From Bacillus coahuilensis m4-4 (GTDB taxonomy: Bacteria; Bacillota; Bacilli; Bacillales; Bacillaceae_K): a stretch of DNA of 64,000 nt. Positions 50,490 to 60,356 of this stretch are shown piece after piece; the first letter of the stretch is position 1, and each line of letters starts with the position of its first letter. The stretch spans positions 1 to 64,000 of the forward strand of contig NZ_ABFU01000042.1 of the NCBI RefSeq assembly GCF_000171615.1. Direction: 5' to 3'. Under the pieces are notes generated by a model. That model worked only from the letters and a program-made list of their open reading frames with translations, did not search any database and was not told the origin of the DNA. The position numbers and the translations under genes are program-made.

Positions 50490-51326
50490 ATGGCGAAGGA
50501 AACATGGAGATATATTGATTCGGGAAATTGTTCCCCTTTTTTTAATTATGGCATTAGACGAGGCGTTATTAGACTGGCATAGTGAAGGAAAGATTCCGCC
50601 AACTATTCGTTTTTATGGCTGGAATCCTGCCACTCTTTCCATCGGGTATTTTCAAAAAGTAGAGAAAGAAATCAATTTAGACAGAGTAAAAGAATTAGGT
50701 TTAGGTTTTGTCAGAAGGCCAACTGGAGGAAGAGGCGTTCTTCATGAGCATGAGCTTACCTATAGTGTTATTGTGGCAGAAGACTATCCTGACATGCCAA
50801 AAACCGTAACAGAGGCGTATCGCGTCATCTCAGAAGGAATCTTAAAAGGATTTCATTATCTAGGACTTGAAGCGTATTTTGCTGTTCCTCGAACAGAAGA
50901 AGAAAAGAACTCGTTAAAGAATCCAAGGTCATCCGTTTGCTTTGATGCACCTAGCTGGTATGAATTGGTGGTAGAAGGCCGTAAGGTAGCAGGCAGTGCA
51001 CAGACGAGGCAAAAGGGAGTCATCCTGCAGCATGGTTCAATATTGCTCGATTTAGATGAAGATAAATTATTCAGTGTCTTCCATTATCCAAATGATCGAG
51101 TGAAAGAAAGAATGCAGCGGGCCTTTAAGAGTAAAGCCGTTCCTATTAATGATATTGCCAAAGATACGATTACAATCGAGCAAGCAAAAGAAGCATTCTT
51201 TAAAGGATTCAAGAAGGATTAAGTGTTGAATTAAAACCCTATACTTTAACTGAAGAAGAAGTAATGTACGTTGAAAGACTAGCAGATGAAAAATATGCAA
51301 GTCATGATTGGAATTATAGAAGATAA
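50490..51326 (+). CDS. lipM: Octanoyltransferase LipM, two frameshifts
   Basis: About 278 residues. It transfers octanoyl from acyl carrier protein to GcvH, the first step of lipoate synthesis in Bacillus. [30 protein letters not shown] (catalytic Cys) and [14 protein letters not shown] are present. An extra T near 50545 (restores the link between [10 protein letters not shown] and [10 protein letters not shown]) and a missing T near 51218 (restores [18 protein letters not shown] and the C-terminal DWNYRR) break the frame. Co-location with gcvT-gcvPA-gcvPB makes sense, as GcvH is the acceptor. Confidence 0.92.
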
Positions 51327-51353
51327 CATAGTACCTTATTATTTTGCGAAAAT

Positions 51354-51384
51354 AGAGCTTAGAGAAATTCTCTAAGCTCTTCTT
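51354..51384 (+). terminator. terminator of lipM
   Basis: AGAGCTTAGAGAA pairs perfectly with TTCTCTAAGCTCT, followed by a T-rich tail. Confidence 0.85.
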
Positions 51385-51544
51385 CATTGTCCCTATAAAA
51401 TTTTTGTCTTTCTTTATCGAAATTCTGTAAAGTTTGCAACTGTAAAATTAATTCTATAACGGCTTCAAATAGATATTTTTCACGAAATATCTAGCAATAT
51501 CTCTGAATATCTTGCTTTTTGTGATTTGACACAAATTTAGGTTA

Positions 51545-51573
51545 TTGACCGATATATCCATATGTAGTATAGT
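51545..51573 (+). promoter_or_regulatory. sigma-A promoter of nrdJ
   Basis: TTGACC, an exact 17-base spacer and TATAGT, each 5/6 of consensus. The start point would be near 51580, just before the NrdR box. Confidence 0.65.
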
Positions 51574-51587
51574 TCTAAAGTGAACAA

Positions 51588-51603
51588 ACACTATATATTG
51601 TGT
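51588..51603 (+). promoter_or_regulatory. NrdR box of nrdJ
   Basis: ACACTATATATTGTGT is a near-perfect palindrome that fits the NrdR consensus acaCwATATaTwGtgt. A weaker similar stretch is centred about 31 bases upstream (51557-51572), overlapping the -10; paired sites about three turns apart are usual for NrdR. It predicts repression when dATP is high. Confidence 0.75.
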
Positions 51604-51706
51604 AAATGTTGTGTAAAGAGGATTTGAACCTCAAAATATGGGTACTAATAGAATACAACTAGATTTCCATAGATGATAGTACCAGAGGAGAAAGGGAGTT
51701 GTATTT

Positions 51707-54256
51707 ATGTCAATTGCTTCTGAGCAAAAAGTGTCATTAAATGTAGAACGTTTAAACAAGGATATTCAATTATTTCCACAGGTACACCCAATAAAAGAGG
51801 ATATGAACATCACTCACAAGGGTGTTTCTCGTTTAGTCATGATTGATCGTTACACATTTAAGGATACTGAGAAGGTAACGCTGACTGATGGAGATTTTGT
51901 TGTCTTAACGATCAAGGATGATCCGAAGTTTCCTGCAAGAGGGTTAGGCTTTATTCAAAAGATAGACTGGGAGCAAAAGACAGCAGACGTTTTAATTGAG
52001 GAAGAATATCGTGGTGCTATTGATCACCCTGAAGAAGCCAAAAAAGGGGTGGTGACACGAAACCTAGATGTCATTGAAAAACCTTTAGAAATATATTATG
52101 AACAAATCGCAAAACGAAATGCGACAGGTCTAGCCTCTGCTGAAAAAACAGAAGAATTGCGTCAAGAATGGTTCCAAAAATTTTATAACGAGCTTGTTCA
52201 TTTGCGGTTTGTCCCAGCAGGACGCGTATTATATGGAGCAGGAGCAGGAACGGATGTTACATATTTTAACTGCTACGTTATGCCGTTTGTCCAAGATTCA
52301 CGAGAAGGCATTTCAGAGCATCGCAAGCAGGTAATGGAAATTATGAGCCGCGGTGGTGGTGTAGGAACGAACGGTTCAACCCTTCGCCCTCGAAACACAT
52401 TAGCTAAAGGAGTTAACGGGAAATCAAGTGGTTCGGTTTCTTGGTTAGATGATATTGCCAAACTGACACATCTTGTTGAGCAAGGTGGATCAAGACGTGG
52501 GGCCCAAATGATCATGCTATCAGATTGGCATCCCGATATTGTGGAATTCATTATAAGTAAAATGCAAAATCCACGCATTCTTCGCTTCCTTTTAGAACAA
52601 ACAGAAGACGAGCATATTCGCAAAGCGGCAACCAACAAATTGAAGTTCACTCCACTAACGGCTCAAGAAAAGTCTATGTATCAGGGTATTTTGAACTACA
52701 AATCCATTCCTGGATGTGGTGGATTTGAAGCTGGTGTTATTCGTGATGCAGAAGAAAAGTTATCTAAAGGTGGAACATACACAGTTCATAATGCAGAATT
52801 TCTTACAGGGGCTAATATTTCCGTTTGTTTAACAGATGACTTTATGAAAGCCGTAGAAGAAGATCGAGATTACGAGCTTCGTTTCCCAGATGTTGAAAGT
52901 TACAACGAAGAGCAAATGAAGTATTACAATGAAAACTGGCATCAGGTTGGAGATGTTCGTGAATGGGAAAAGCAAGGATATGCTGTAAGAACGTATCGCA
53001 CCATCCGTGCTAAAGAGCTTTGGAATTTAATTAACATTTGTGCAACGTATTCGGCTGAGCCAGGGATCTTCTTTATCGATAATGCAAACGATAAAACAAA
53101 CGCAACGGCATATGGGCAAAAAGTAGTGGCGACAAATCCTTGCGGAGAACAACCACTTGCTCCATATTCTGTCTGCAACTTAGCTGCCATTAATCTAGCA
53201 GAATTCGCAAATAAAGAGTCAAAAACAGTAGATTTTGAAAAACTAAAACAAACTGTGGCCATTGGTGTTAGAATGCAAGACAACGTGATTGACGCTACTC
53301 CATACTTTTTAGAAGACAATAAAAAGCAAGCGCTTGGTGAAAGACGTGTTGGTTTAGGAGTGATGGGACTTGCTGATCTATTAATCTACTGTGAGAAAGA
53401 ATATGGTTCAGAAGAAGGCAATCAACTAGTGGATCAGGTCTTTGAAGTCATCGCCACAACCGCTTACCGTGAATCTATTGATCTTGCGAAAGAAAAAGGT
53501 AGCTTCCCGTTCCTTGAAGGCTCAACGGAAGAAGAAACAAACAGACTGCGCCAAGCTTTTACTGAGACTGGGTATATGAAAGGCATGCCTGAGGATATTC
53601 GTGAAGATATCTTAACATACGGTATTCGTAACTCTCACTTACTAACTGTTGCACCTACTGGAAGTACTGGTACGATGGTTGGGGTAAGTACAGGACTTGA
53701 GCCGTATTTCTCCTTTACGTACTACAGAAGTGGTCGTCTAGGTAAATTTATTGAAGTGAAAGCGGATATTGTTCAAGAATATTTAGATCATCATCCTGAT
53801 GCAGATCCTCACGCTCTCCCTCATTGGTTCGCAACAGCCATGAGCTTAAAGCCTGAGGCACACGCAGATGTTCAATGTGTCATCCAACGCTGGATCGACA
53901 GCTCTATTTCCAAAACAGTGAATGCACCAAAGGGATATACGGTGGAACAAGTTGAAAAGGTGTATGAGCGTCTGTATAAAGGTGGAGCAAAAGGTGGTAC
54001 CGTATACGTTGACGGAAGCCGTGACGCACAGGTACTAACATTAAAAGCGGAAGACAACACATTTGAAGAAGAACACAAAACAGAGGAAGCCAAAGTGGTT
54101 CTAGTTGATACCATCCAAGAATTACGCTCTACTAACGTAACCATTGGTTCTGAAGTAGGAAACACATGCCCAGTTTGCCGAAAAGGAACCGTTGAAGAAA
54201 TCGGTGGGTGTAATACATGTACGAACTGTAATGCACAGCTGAAGTGTGGGTTATAA
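51707..54256 (+). CDS. nrdJ: Class II (adenosylcobalamin-dependent) ribonucleotide reductase
   Basis: An 849-residue cytosolic enzyme that reduces ribonucleotides to deoxyribonucleotides using a B12-derived radical. The active-site segment NPCGEQPLAPYSVCN carries the Asn, thiyl Cys and Glu; FNCYVMPF has the partner Cys. The C-terminus has CPVC, CNTCTNC and a final Cys for redox exchange. It needs no oxygen, so it supports growth with or without air. GGAGAAAGGGAG precedes the ATG. The frame is intact. B. subtilis lacks this gene. Confidence 0.96.
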   Translation: MSIASEQKVSLNVERLNKDIQLFPQVHPIKEDMNITHKGVSRLVMIDRYTFKDTEKVTLTDGDFVVLTIKDDPKFPARGLGFIQKIDWEQKTADVLIEEEYRGAIDHPEEAKKGVVTRNLDVIEKPLEIYYEQIAKRNATGLASAEKTEELRQEWFQKFYNELVHLRFVPAGRVLYGAGAGTDVTYFNCYVMPFVQDSREGISEHRKQVMEIMSRGGGVGTNGSTLRPRNTLAKGVNGKSSGSVSWLDDIAKLTHLVEQGGSRRGAQMIMLSDWHPDIVEFIISKMQNPRILRFLLEQTEDEHIRKAATNKLKFTPLTAQEKSMYQGILNYKSIPGCGGFEAGVIRDAEEKLSKGGTYTVHNAEFLTGANISVCLTDDFMKAVEEDRDYELRFPDVESYNEEQMKYYNENWHQVGDVREWEKQGYAVRTYRTIRAKELWNLINICATYSAEPGIFFIDNANDKTNATAYGQKVVATNPCGEQPLAPYSVCNLAAINLAEFANKESKTVDFEKLKQTVAIGVRMQDNVIDATPYFLEDNKKQALGERRVGLGVMGLADLLIYCEKEYGSEEGNQLVDQVFEVIATTAYRESIDLAKEKGSFPFLEGSTEEETNRLRQAFTETGYMKGMPEDIREDILTYGIRNSHLLTVAPTGSTGTMVGVSTGLEPYFSFTYYRSGRLGKFIEVKADIVQEYLDHHPDADPHALPHWFATAMSLKPEAHADVQCVIQRWIDSSISKTVNAPKGYTVEQVEKVYERLYKGGAKGGTVYVDGSRDAQVLTLKAEDNTFEEEHKTEEAKVVLVDTIQELRSTNVTIGSEVGNTCPVCRKGTVEEIGGCNTCTNCNAQLKCGL

Positions 54257-54281
54257 TCATACTCATTCAGCATTAACTTTT

Positions 54282-54318
54282 ACCCCTTTAGATTGATAGG
54301 ATCTAAAGGGGTGTTTTT
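54282..54318 (+). terminator. terminator of nrdJ
   Basis: ACCCCTTTAGAT pairs perfectly with ATCTAAAGGGGT around a seven-base loop, followed by a T run. Confidence 0.9.
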
Positions 54319-54766
54319 GGTAGAGATCTATTTTGCAATCTAGAATAATCATTGAAAATATCAGTTTAGTGTAATGTAAGTGGACTGTTATGGTTATTCA
54401 AATTTAGGTCTAGATTGTAGATTAGGGGCTTGCTGGATTTTTAATAATTTGAAATAATTGGTATTAGATGAGAGGACAGAGATAATTGAAGTTAATTTGA
54501 AAAGTTATATATACTACTTCATTTTAAATAGTGTTATTAAAATGAAGTAAGTTCTAATGAAGAATCACTGTACAGTACCGGGGTGGGAGATTTGATATAT
54601 CTGGACCGATTTATTTCAATTTTTATAACATTTACATTGTAGCCGTTAAAGTTAATCTAAAGTTTGACAGAAGCTTGAAATTGGCTAATAGTAATCCGAT
54701 AGAATGAATATTCATTGGCTAAAAATCTGAGATTCTTACCATTAACTCGGGATTTTAAATCGTTGA
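54319..54766. other. AT-rich non-coding stretch
   Basis: No gene that I can support on either strand. It contains one inverted repeat (54515-54549) and no tRNA or transposon end. Some of it may be eroded gene sequence. Confidence 0.5.
54515..54549. repeat. 13-bp AT-rich inverted repeat
   Basis: TACTTCATTTTAA and its exact complement are separated by nine bases. No T run, so it could be a weak hairpin or an element remnant. Confidence 0.5.
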
Positions 54767-55078
54767 TCAAACAAAACGATAATATAGTTGGTAAGTGTGA
54801 TAACATGCTACACACGTATAAATAAAGGCTGTCCAAAATGAAAGTGACCGATAAAAATCATTTCTAATTTCTACCTCATCATCCTCACGATTTGAAAGAC
54901 TAAGACCAGTTGCATGAAGATAAAATACACACAATGTAATTAACACACCGATTATAAGGGTGAATTCTATAGTCGGGCGGTTAGATAGTAGACTTCCTAT
55001 CTTGGGCAGCCCCCACAAAAAAAGAATAGTAATACTAAGAGTAATTATTTTCATTATTATTTTGATGTTCAAATACAT
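54767..55078 (-). CDS. Small membrane protein, unknown
   Basis: A 103-residue protein with three membrane segments (about 3-22, 31-50 and 76-96) and a short charged loop (NREDDEVEIRND). ATG 55078 with GGTAGGGA upstream is preferred over 55102. I do not recognise the family. It sits alone in an AT-rich stretch with no sign of an operon. Confidence 0.5.
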   Translation of the reverse strand: MYLNIKIIMKIITLSITILFLWGLPKIGSLLSNRPTIEFTLIIGVLITLCVFYLHATGLSLSNREDDEVEIRNDFYRSLSFWTAFIYTCVACYHTYQLYYRFV

Positions 55079-55258
55079 AGATTTTTCCCTACCTATCATC
55101 ATATTCCATAATTTAACTTCTATTAAACTTTACATTATTAGCAGAAAATTGTAAATAATAAAATTAATGTTTTGAGATACGTATATTTTTTGATAAACTT
55201 AAGATTCATAATCTTTCTTACTATTAAAAAGGAGAATATGGATAGTGGTCTATTTATG

Positions 55259-55279
55259 AGGGACAAAGTCCCTGTCCCC
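55259..55279. repeat. GGGACA-type short palindrome
   Basis: AGGGAC, AAA, GTCCCT, then GTCCCC. Palindromic GGGAC/GTCCC words of this kind recur in the intergenic DNA of many Bacilli; the function is not known. Confidence 0.4.
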
Positions 55280-55309
55280 TTATCTATTTATTAAGAGGTG
55301 GTATAAGCT

Positions 55310-55472
55310 ATGGAATTCTTAATTATGTTTTTATTTGTCTTTATACTTTGTATGTGTATAGGTACAGTGTTAAATATTCTCTTAAATATGAACAAAAAAA
55401 ATTAATTGGCTTCTTACTTTATTCATAAGTTTATTTGTAGCCATTTTAGCTCAGACTTTAAATTTTATGTAG
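55310..55472 (+). CDS. Small two-segment membrane protein, one frameshift
   Basis: ATG 55310 with AAGAGGTGG upstream. As read it stops after 31 residues (MEFLIMFLFVFILCMCIG...). Removing one A from a run of eight near 55400 would continue into INWLLTLFISLFVAILAQTL and give 54 residues with two membrane segments. A terminator follows. The good ribosome site suggests a real gene; the function is unknown. Confidence 0.45.
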
Positions 55473-55534
55473 ATGATATTAGAAGGACAGCCTAAGTTCC
55501 GGGCGAACTAATAATAGTGATTCATTAAGGGAAA

Positions 55535-55571
55535 AGGGTGCCAATCATTAGTGATATGTGCGCTCTTTTTT
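55535..55571 (+). terminator. terminator after the small membrane gene
   Basis: AGGGTGC and GCGCTCT pair with two wobble pairs, with an inner ATCA/TGAT stem and a T run. Confidence 0.55.
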
Positions 55572-55671
55572 CTATCATAGTTCTTAGTTTTTTGTATTGT
55601 GAATATTTAGAAAATAATGGATAATTGGTAGTGGTAGGAAATATTACCGATGATAGAAAGGGGGAATAAAA

Positions 55672-55983
55672 ATGTACTGGGAAACATTACCTCAATTCGT
55701 TTGGGTTCTATTCTACTTATTTTTACTTTCGACCATTGGACTATCTATATGGAATTTACGCTCAAAGAAACGGTATAAGCTTGCCCTTTTCACCATTGTT
55801 GTCACAATTTTAATTCCAATTGTAGGCATATTGAATAGTATGTCTAGATATGAGGGAATGAATGAACTAGAGTATCTGATAAGCAAGTTACTGGAAGGAG
55901 AAATTTGGAGTTTACTTGTGATTATTGGTTTACTATACATCCTTGTATACTGGTGTATGATTCTTTTCAAAAAGAAAAGATAG
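55672..55983 (+). CDS. Small three-segment membrane protein, unknown
   Basis: A 103-residue protein with three membrane segments (about 5-28, 36-55 and 80-98) and a basic tail (FKKKR). AAGGGGG precedes the ATG. I do not recognise it. Confidence 0.6.
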   Translation: MYWETLPQFVWVLFYLFLLSTIGLSIWNLRSKKRYKLALFTIVVTILIPIVGILNSMSRYEGMNELEYLISKLLEGEIWSLLVIIGLLYILVYWCMILFKKKR

Positions 55984-56193
55984 ATAAAACTAGGTAATAC
56001 AATAGATACATTGCTTGTAACAAGTACTATGGTTGGAAAAAGTAGATATTCAAGCAGTAGTCACTACATATTACTTACTCTTACTTACAAGGATTTAAAT
56101 CCTATTTATCAAATGTTTTCCTTTAGCCAATTAAAATGAAGTGATAACCTTATAGCCCAATATGAAACATTCTAAAGATCAAGAGGAATAAAG

Positions 56194-56475
56194 ATGGGCA
56201 TTTTCTTTGAAGAGAGCAAATTTGTAAGCAGCAACACATTTAAACGAATCCATACTCTCATGTTTCAGATGACTTCCCATTACTATTGGTGTGAACTATC
56301 CAACAAAAAACGAGTTTCTCAACAACTGGATGACTATGAAGATTTTCTAGAGTTCAATCCTAAATGGGTTACCCTTGAAGAAGCTATCACCCAAAATAAG
56401 ATGCTTATGAGTCAATTTCGGGATAATAGTTGGCTGAAAAGAGAAACATTTGTATTAGCTGAATTAAAAAAATGA
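56194..56475 (+). CDS. Small soluble protein, unknown
   Basis: A 93-residue protein with no membrane segment, rich in aromatic residues (HYYWCELSNKK, WVTLEEAI). AAGAGGAAT precedes the ATG. I do not recognise the family. It is isolated by about 200 bases on one side and by a minus-strand gene on the other. Confidence 0.55.
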   Translation: MGIFFEESKFVSSNTFKRIHTLMFQMTSHYYWCELSNKKRVSQQLDDYEDFLEFNPKWVTLEEAITQNKMLMSQFRDNSWLKRETFVLAELKK

Positions 56476-56511
56476 GCTATGGACATGGTAGACAATAAAA
56501 AACATGATGAG

Positions 56512-56533
56512 AAAAACGCCTACAAAGGCGCTC
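56512..56533 (-). terminator. terminator of the 46-residue gene
   Basis: On the minus strand CGCCT and AGGCG form a five-bp stem around a four-base loop, followed by five T. Confidence 0.55.
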
Positions 56534-56543
56534 CATTTTAATC

Positions 56544-56684
56544 TTATTCAACTTTTCCATCGTTCCCTTTATCAATCCCTGTTACATTATTGATTACTTG
56601 TGCAACTAGGTTTAGTCCTTGATCAACGGTATTCATTGAATCAGATTTTTGCCCAATCTCTTTTGATTTTTCTTGTCTTTCCAT
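56544..56684 (-). CDS. 46-residue hydrophilic protein, unknown
   Basis: A short gene with a perfect ribosome site (GGAGGTGAT) before its ATG and a terminator after it. The product begins MERQEKSKEIGQKSDSMN and continues VDQGLNLVAQVINNVTG; it has an amphipathic central helix and no membrane segment. I do not recognise it. Confidence 0.6.
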   Translation of the reverse strand: MERQEKSKEIGQKSDSMNTVDQGLNLVAQVINNVTGIDKGNDGKVE

Positions 56685-56805
56685 GTTATCACCTCCTATC
56701 TTAGGTTTTGTAGAAGGCATGAAAATATTACAAATGATAGATATAAATTATAGATTCTAGTTTTGATCGAATCATTAAACCATATACAAATTAGGAGGAT
56801 TGATT

Positions 56806-57156
56806 ATGACGAAGCATAAAATATATACCATGAGTTTTGCAACAGTGTACCCCCATTATATTACGAAGGCTGAGAAAAAAGGACGGTCAAAAGCGGAAGT
56901 GGATGAGATTATCAGATGGCTAACAGGTTACACACAAGAAGAATTTGAGGAGCAACTTGAAAAACAGACAGACTTTGAAACGTTTTTTGAACATGCCCCG
57001 CAAATGAACACTTCACGAGAGTTGATTAAAGGTATCATTTGCGGTGTTCGAGTAGAAGAAATAGAAGAACCAACGATGAGAGAGATTCGATACTTGGATA
57101 AGCTTATTGATGAATTAGCCAAAGGAAAAAAGATGGAGAAAATCTTGAGGAATTAG
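56806..57156 (+). CDS. DUF2200 family protein
   Basis: A 116-residue protein matching DUF2200: [20 protein letters not shown] at the start, then [28 protein letters not shown] and [19 protein letters not shown] precedes ATG 56806. The family is widespread and uncharacterised. Confidence 0.85.
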   Translation: MTKHKIYTMSFATVYPHYITKAEKKGRSKAEVDEIIRWLTGYTQEEFEEQLEKQTDFETFFEHAPQMNTSRELIKGIICGVRVEEIEEPTMREIRYLDKLIDELAKGKKMEKILRN

Positions 57157-57296
57157 CTCAAAGAATATTTCTCTAGGTAAAGAGAATGACAACCTATATA
57201 CATATGATTGAATGTCTAGCACCTGATAATTTTTGTTCTAAACTTCTTATCCCACTTCTTATACTGTAACAAGTCACTTCTAAGGGAGACAGGAGA

Positions 57297-58180
57297 ATGA
57301 AGATTGATGGAGTGTTTTCAGGAGGAGGAATAAAGGGGTTTGCTTTAATCGGAGCTGTTAAATCAATTGAAGAGCGCGGATTTACGTTCGAGCGTGTGGC
57401 GGGCACCAGTGCGGGTTCAATCATTTCAGCCTTTATTGCAGCAGGCTATTCAAGTGATGAAATGCTTCAAATAATGAATGAAACTGAATTTGCAGAACTG
57501 TTAGACCCGAGTCTTCAACTCATACCAGGACCTGTTGGTAAATGGTTATCCATATACTTTCAATTAGGCTTATATAAAGGAAAGGCTTTAGAAAAGTGGT
57601 TAAACACTAAGTTGAACAATAGAGGAATCTATACGTTCAAAGATCTTCCAAAGGATTCCCTTCGAGTAGTCGCATCGAACTTATCAACGGGTCGCATGCT
57701 CATTCTTCCAGATGATTTAGAGAAATACGGGAGGTCACCAAGTGATTTTTCTGTCGCACGTGCGATTAGAATGAGCTGTGCCATTCCGTATTTTTTTCAA
57801 CCAGTGAAGCTGAAACGGATAAAACGATTGATTATATAGTCGATGGGGGCGTATTAAGTAGCTTTCCGATGTGGCTTTTTGATTCGGATAATGTGAAGAA
57901 AATTCGTCCAGTCTTAGGTATTAAATTAAATTATAGTTATACCCAGCAAGAGAGAAATACCATTAAAAATGCCATTCAAATGTTTGGGGCCTTATTTGAA
58001 ACGATGAAAGAGGCTCATGATGCTAGATATGTATCAAGAAAGCATGAAAAAAATATCATCTTTATTCCTATTGAGGATATCTTAACTACCCAGTTTGCGA
58101 TTACAGAAGAACAAAAAAATACCCTTGTCAAACAAGGGTACGACCAAGCCGAGCAATTTTTTAAGAAATGGTCTTATTAA
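57297..58180 (+). CDS. yqhO: Patatin-like phospholipase YqhO, one frameshift
   Basis: About 294 residues. The catalytic dyad of the patatin family is Ser in GTSAGS (near residue 41) and Asp in VDGGVLSSFP; the oxyanion loop is SGGGIKG. It probably hydrolyses acyl groups from lipids in the cytosol. A missing A near 57815 breaks the frame just before the Asp; restoring it gives KLKTDKTIDYIVDGG. AGGGAGACAGGAG precedes the ATG. Confidence 0.92.
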
Positions 58181-58189
58181 AGGGCGCGG

Positions 58190-58525
58190 TTATTTTTTTT
58201 GTCTTTTTTTACCTTCAATGACAGTTAGCTTAACATCGGAGCGTTTGCGTAAAGGTTTTTGAATCTTTTTTGTTTTCTTTGGCTTTGTTTGGGAAGCAGA
58301 AAAGCGTCTTTTAGACTGCTTAGCTGCCTTCCGGTAAGACCAATTTGCAGAACTACCTGAGCGCCTCGAAATATAGAAACGATAAATTCCATAAAATATG
58401 GCGCCAATGACAACAATCGTTAGTAGGCGTTGAAAAAGTGAAAATGGATCGTTAATAAGCGTACTGACTAAGCCAACGACACCAAATAGAACAATCGCAC
58501 CAACTATAAGTGAACGAGCTTTCAA
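58190..58525 (-). CDS. yqhP: YqhP (SA1362-like) membrane protein
   Basis: A 111-residue protein with two N-terminal membrane segments (about 5-22 and 34-52) and a very basic C-terminal half rich in Lys and Arg (KPKKTKKIQKPLRKR). The position before yqhQ matches yqhP. AGGAGGTGC precedes the ATG on the minus strand. Function unknown. Confidence 0.82.
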   Translation of the reverse strand: MKARSLIVGAIVLFGVVGLVSTLINDPFSLFQRLLTIVVIGAIFYGIYRFYISRRSGSSANWSYRKAAKQSKRRFSASQTKPKKTKKIQKPLRKRSDVKLTVIEGKKRQKK

Positions 58526-58606
58526 TTAAAGCACCTCCTCCTGTTATGACAGGAAAGAAATTAGGGGCTATTCCTTAATAAGTAGTTTAGACAATCTCTT
58601 CTTCTT

Positions 58607-59529
58607 TTACTCCTGTTTTTCCTCTTTTTCCACGTTTAGCAGTTCATTAAACGACGCAATCGCTACTTCAACTTGCTGATCATCCGGCGCCTTCGTTGTG
58701 AGAAGCTGCAGCCATAACCCTGGATACCCTAAAATCTTAAACCTGGAATGTCTCGGACTTTATTGGTTAACTGTAGTACCTCAAATGAAATGCCAAGAAC
58801 AACTGGTATGAGCAGTAATCGGTTTAACAGTCTAAACCATAACGGATCAGCAGGAACGAGTAAATAGACAAAAAATCCGACAATAACGGTAAATAAAATA
58901 AAGCTACTACCACAGCGGTAATGCAATCTAGATTGTTTCTGTACATTCTCAACGGTTAAATCAAAATTGTTTTCATAGGCATTAATCACCATATGTTCTG
59001 CACCATGATACTGAAATACTCGTTTAATTAACGGGGTTAACGAAATCACATAAATATACGAAAGTAATAAAATTAACTTAATCAAGCTCTCGATTAACAC
59101 CGTAGCAAAGACAGAAGGAAATAGGGGCTGAGTAAAGTCTGCTAAAAATGCAGGAATCAAAGTGAATAAAATTTTCCCAAATAAGAAAGATAACACCCCG
59201 ACAGCTGCTACTCCTAGTATCATCGTAAGCTTACTCGTTTCTTCCTCAGGTTTTATTTCATGATCCTGAGCCGGGTCTACATCATACCGGTCTGTAGAAA
59301 AGTTTAAGTGCTTAGTGCCATTGGCACTTGCTTCAATAATAGCTACAATTCCACGTAAGAAAGGAATTTTCTTTAGTCTTTGTATGGACGAAATCGTTTT
59401 CTTTGGAGCACGGAAATAGTCAATACTACCATCTTTTCTGCGAATGGCTGTCACGGTGTGTTTTTTTCCGCCAAACATAACACCTTCCACAACAGCTTGA
59501 CCTCCGTATATTGGTTTTTGTTCGTTCAT
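58607..59529 (-). CDS. yqhQ: DUF1385 membrane protein YqhQ, one frameshift
   Basis: About 307 residues, with the family start YGGQAVVEGVMFGGKKH, four membrane segments and FQYHGAEHMVINAYE and RCGSSFILF, hallmarks of DUF1385. A missing A near 58740 breaks the frame; restoring it gives LKILGYPGLWLQLLTTKAPD and the C-terminus VEVAIASFNELL. The function is unknown; the conserved His and Glu suggest a metal site. It is divergent from yqhR. Confidence 0.9.
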
Positions 59530-59755
59530 CGTAGTCTACACCAACCTAGTTTACTTATTTTCCGTTTCATTTTGTGTTTATACTCATAAGAGCATACGCA
59601 CTTTTACTGAGAGAATGCTCTTATAAAACGAAAGATTATCCCTATTCTACTAAAAATTCTACCTTTACACTAGGTTTAGGTTATTTTTCTCATAGAATCT
59701 GTTCAAAACGGTCAAAATAGAAAAAGAACTACAGTAGAAGCATGGAGGTATCGTG

Positions 59756-60292
59756 ATGGCGCAAAAGAATGAAAAATTAGAGCAAAATCAGAAAGAGAAG
59801 CCATTATCATTTTTAAGTGTAGTAGCTTTAACTGGATTTATTGGAGGGTTATTTTGGAGTTCGCTGGGCTTTATTTGTTATATGTTTCATTTCACTAAGT
59901 TAGATCCACGCATCATTTTTGAACCTTGGGCTGTTGGTGATTGGAAGTCTACTTGGTTAGGGATCGTTCTTTCGATTGTTGCTTATGGAATTGTATCCAT
60001 AGGGGTGGCGTATGTGTATTATGCAGTATTACGCAGATTTAAAAGTATGTGGGTAGGCGTTCTTTATGGATTAGGATTATTCCTTGTTGTATTTTTAGTT
60101 CTACATCCTTTGTTTAAGAGCATGAACCCACTATTTGAGACAGATGCTAACACACTCATTACATCTATTTGTTTATATAGTCTATATGGCCTGTTTGTTG
60201 GTTATTCCATATCGTATGAAGAGAATGAATTGAGAAAGCCACATAATAAGGACAAAGAGCAGGATTCTTCATCAAACGAGGTTTCTACATAG
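59756..60292 (+). CDS. yqhR: YqhR membrane protein
   Basis: A 178-residue protein with four membrane segments and a charged C-terminal tail. FWSSLGFICYMFHFTKLDPR and EPWAVGDWK are typical of YqhR, which lies between yqhQ and aroQ in B. subtilis. ATG 59756 with GGAGG upstream is preferred over GTG 59753. Function unknown; some homologues are made in sporulation. Confidence 0.88.
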   Translation: MAQKNEKLEQNQKEKPLSFLSVVALTGFIGGLFWSSLGFICYMFHFTKLDPRIIFEPWAVGDWKSTWLGIVLSIVAYGIVSIGVAYVYYAVLRRFKSMWVGVLYGLGLFLVVFLVLHPLFKSMNPLFETDANTLITSICLYSLYGLFVGYSISYEENELRKPHNKDKEQDSSSNEVST

Positions 60293-60356
60293 AGTTACCC
60301 CTCTAACTATGGTAGAATATTCTTGTTGAATATTTTAGTAATAGGTGTGAATCCAT

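Noticed and set aside
52273-54273. Long minus-strand frames opposite nrdJ
   Set aside because: They are antisense shadows of a clearly coding, intact gene and match no family.
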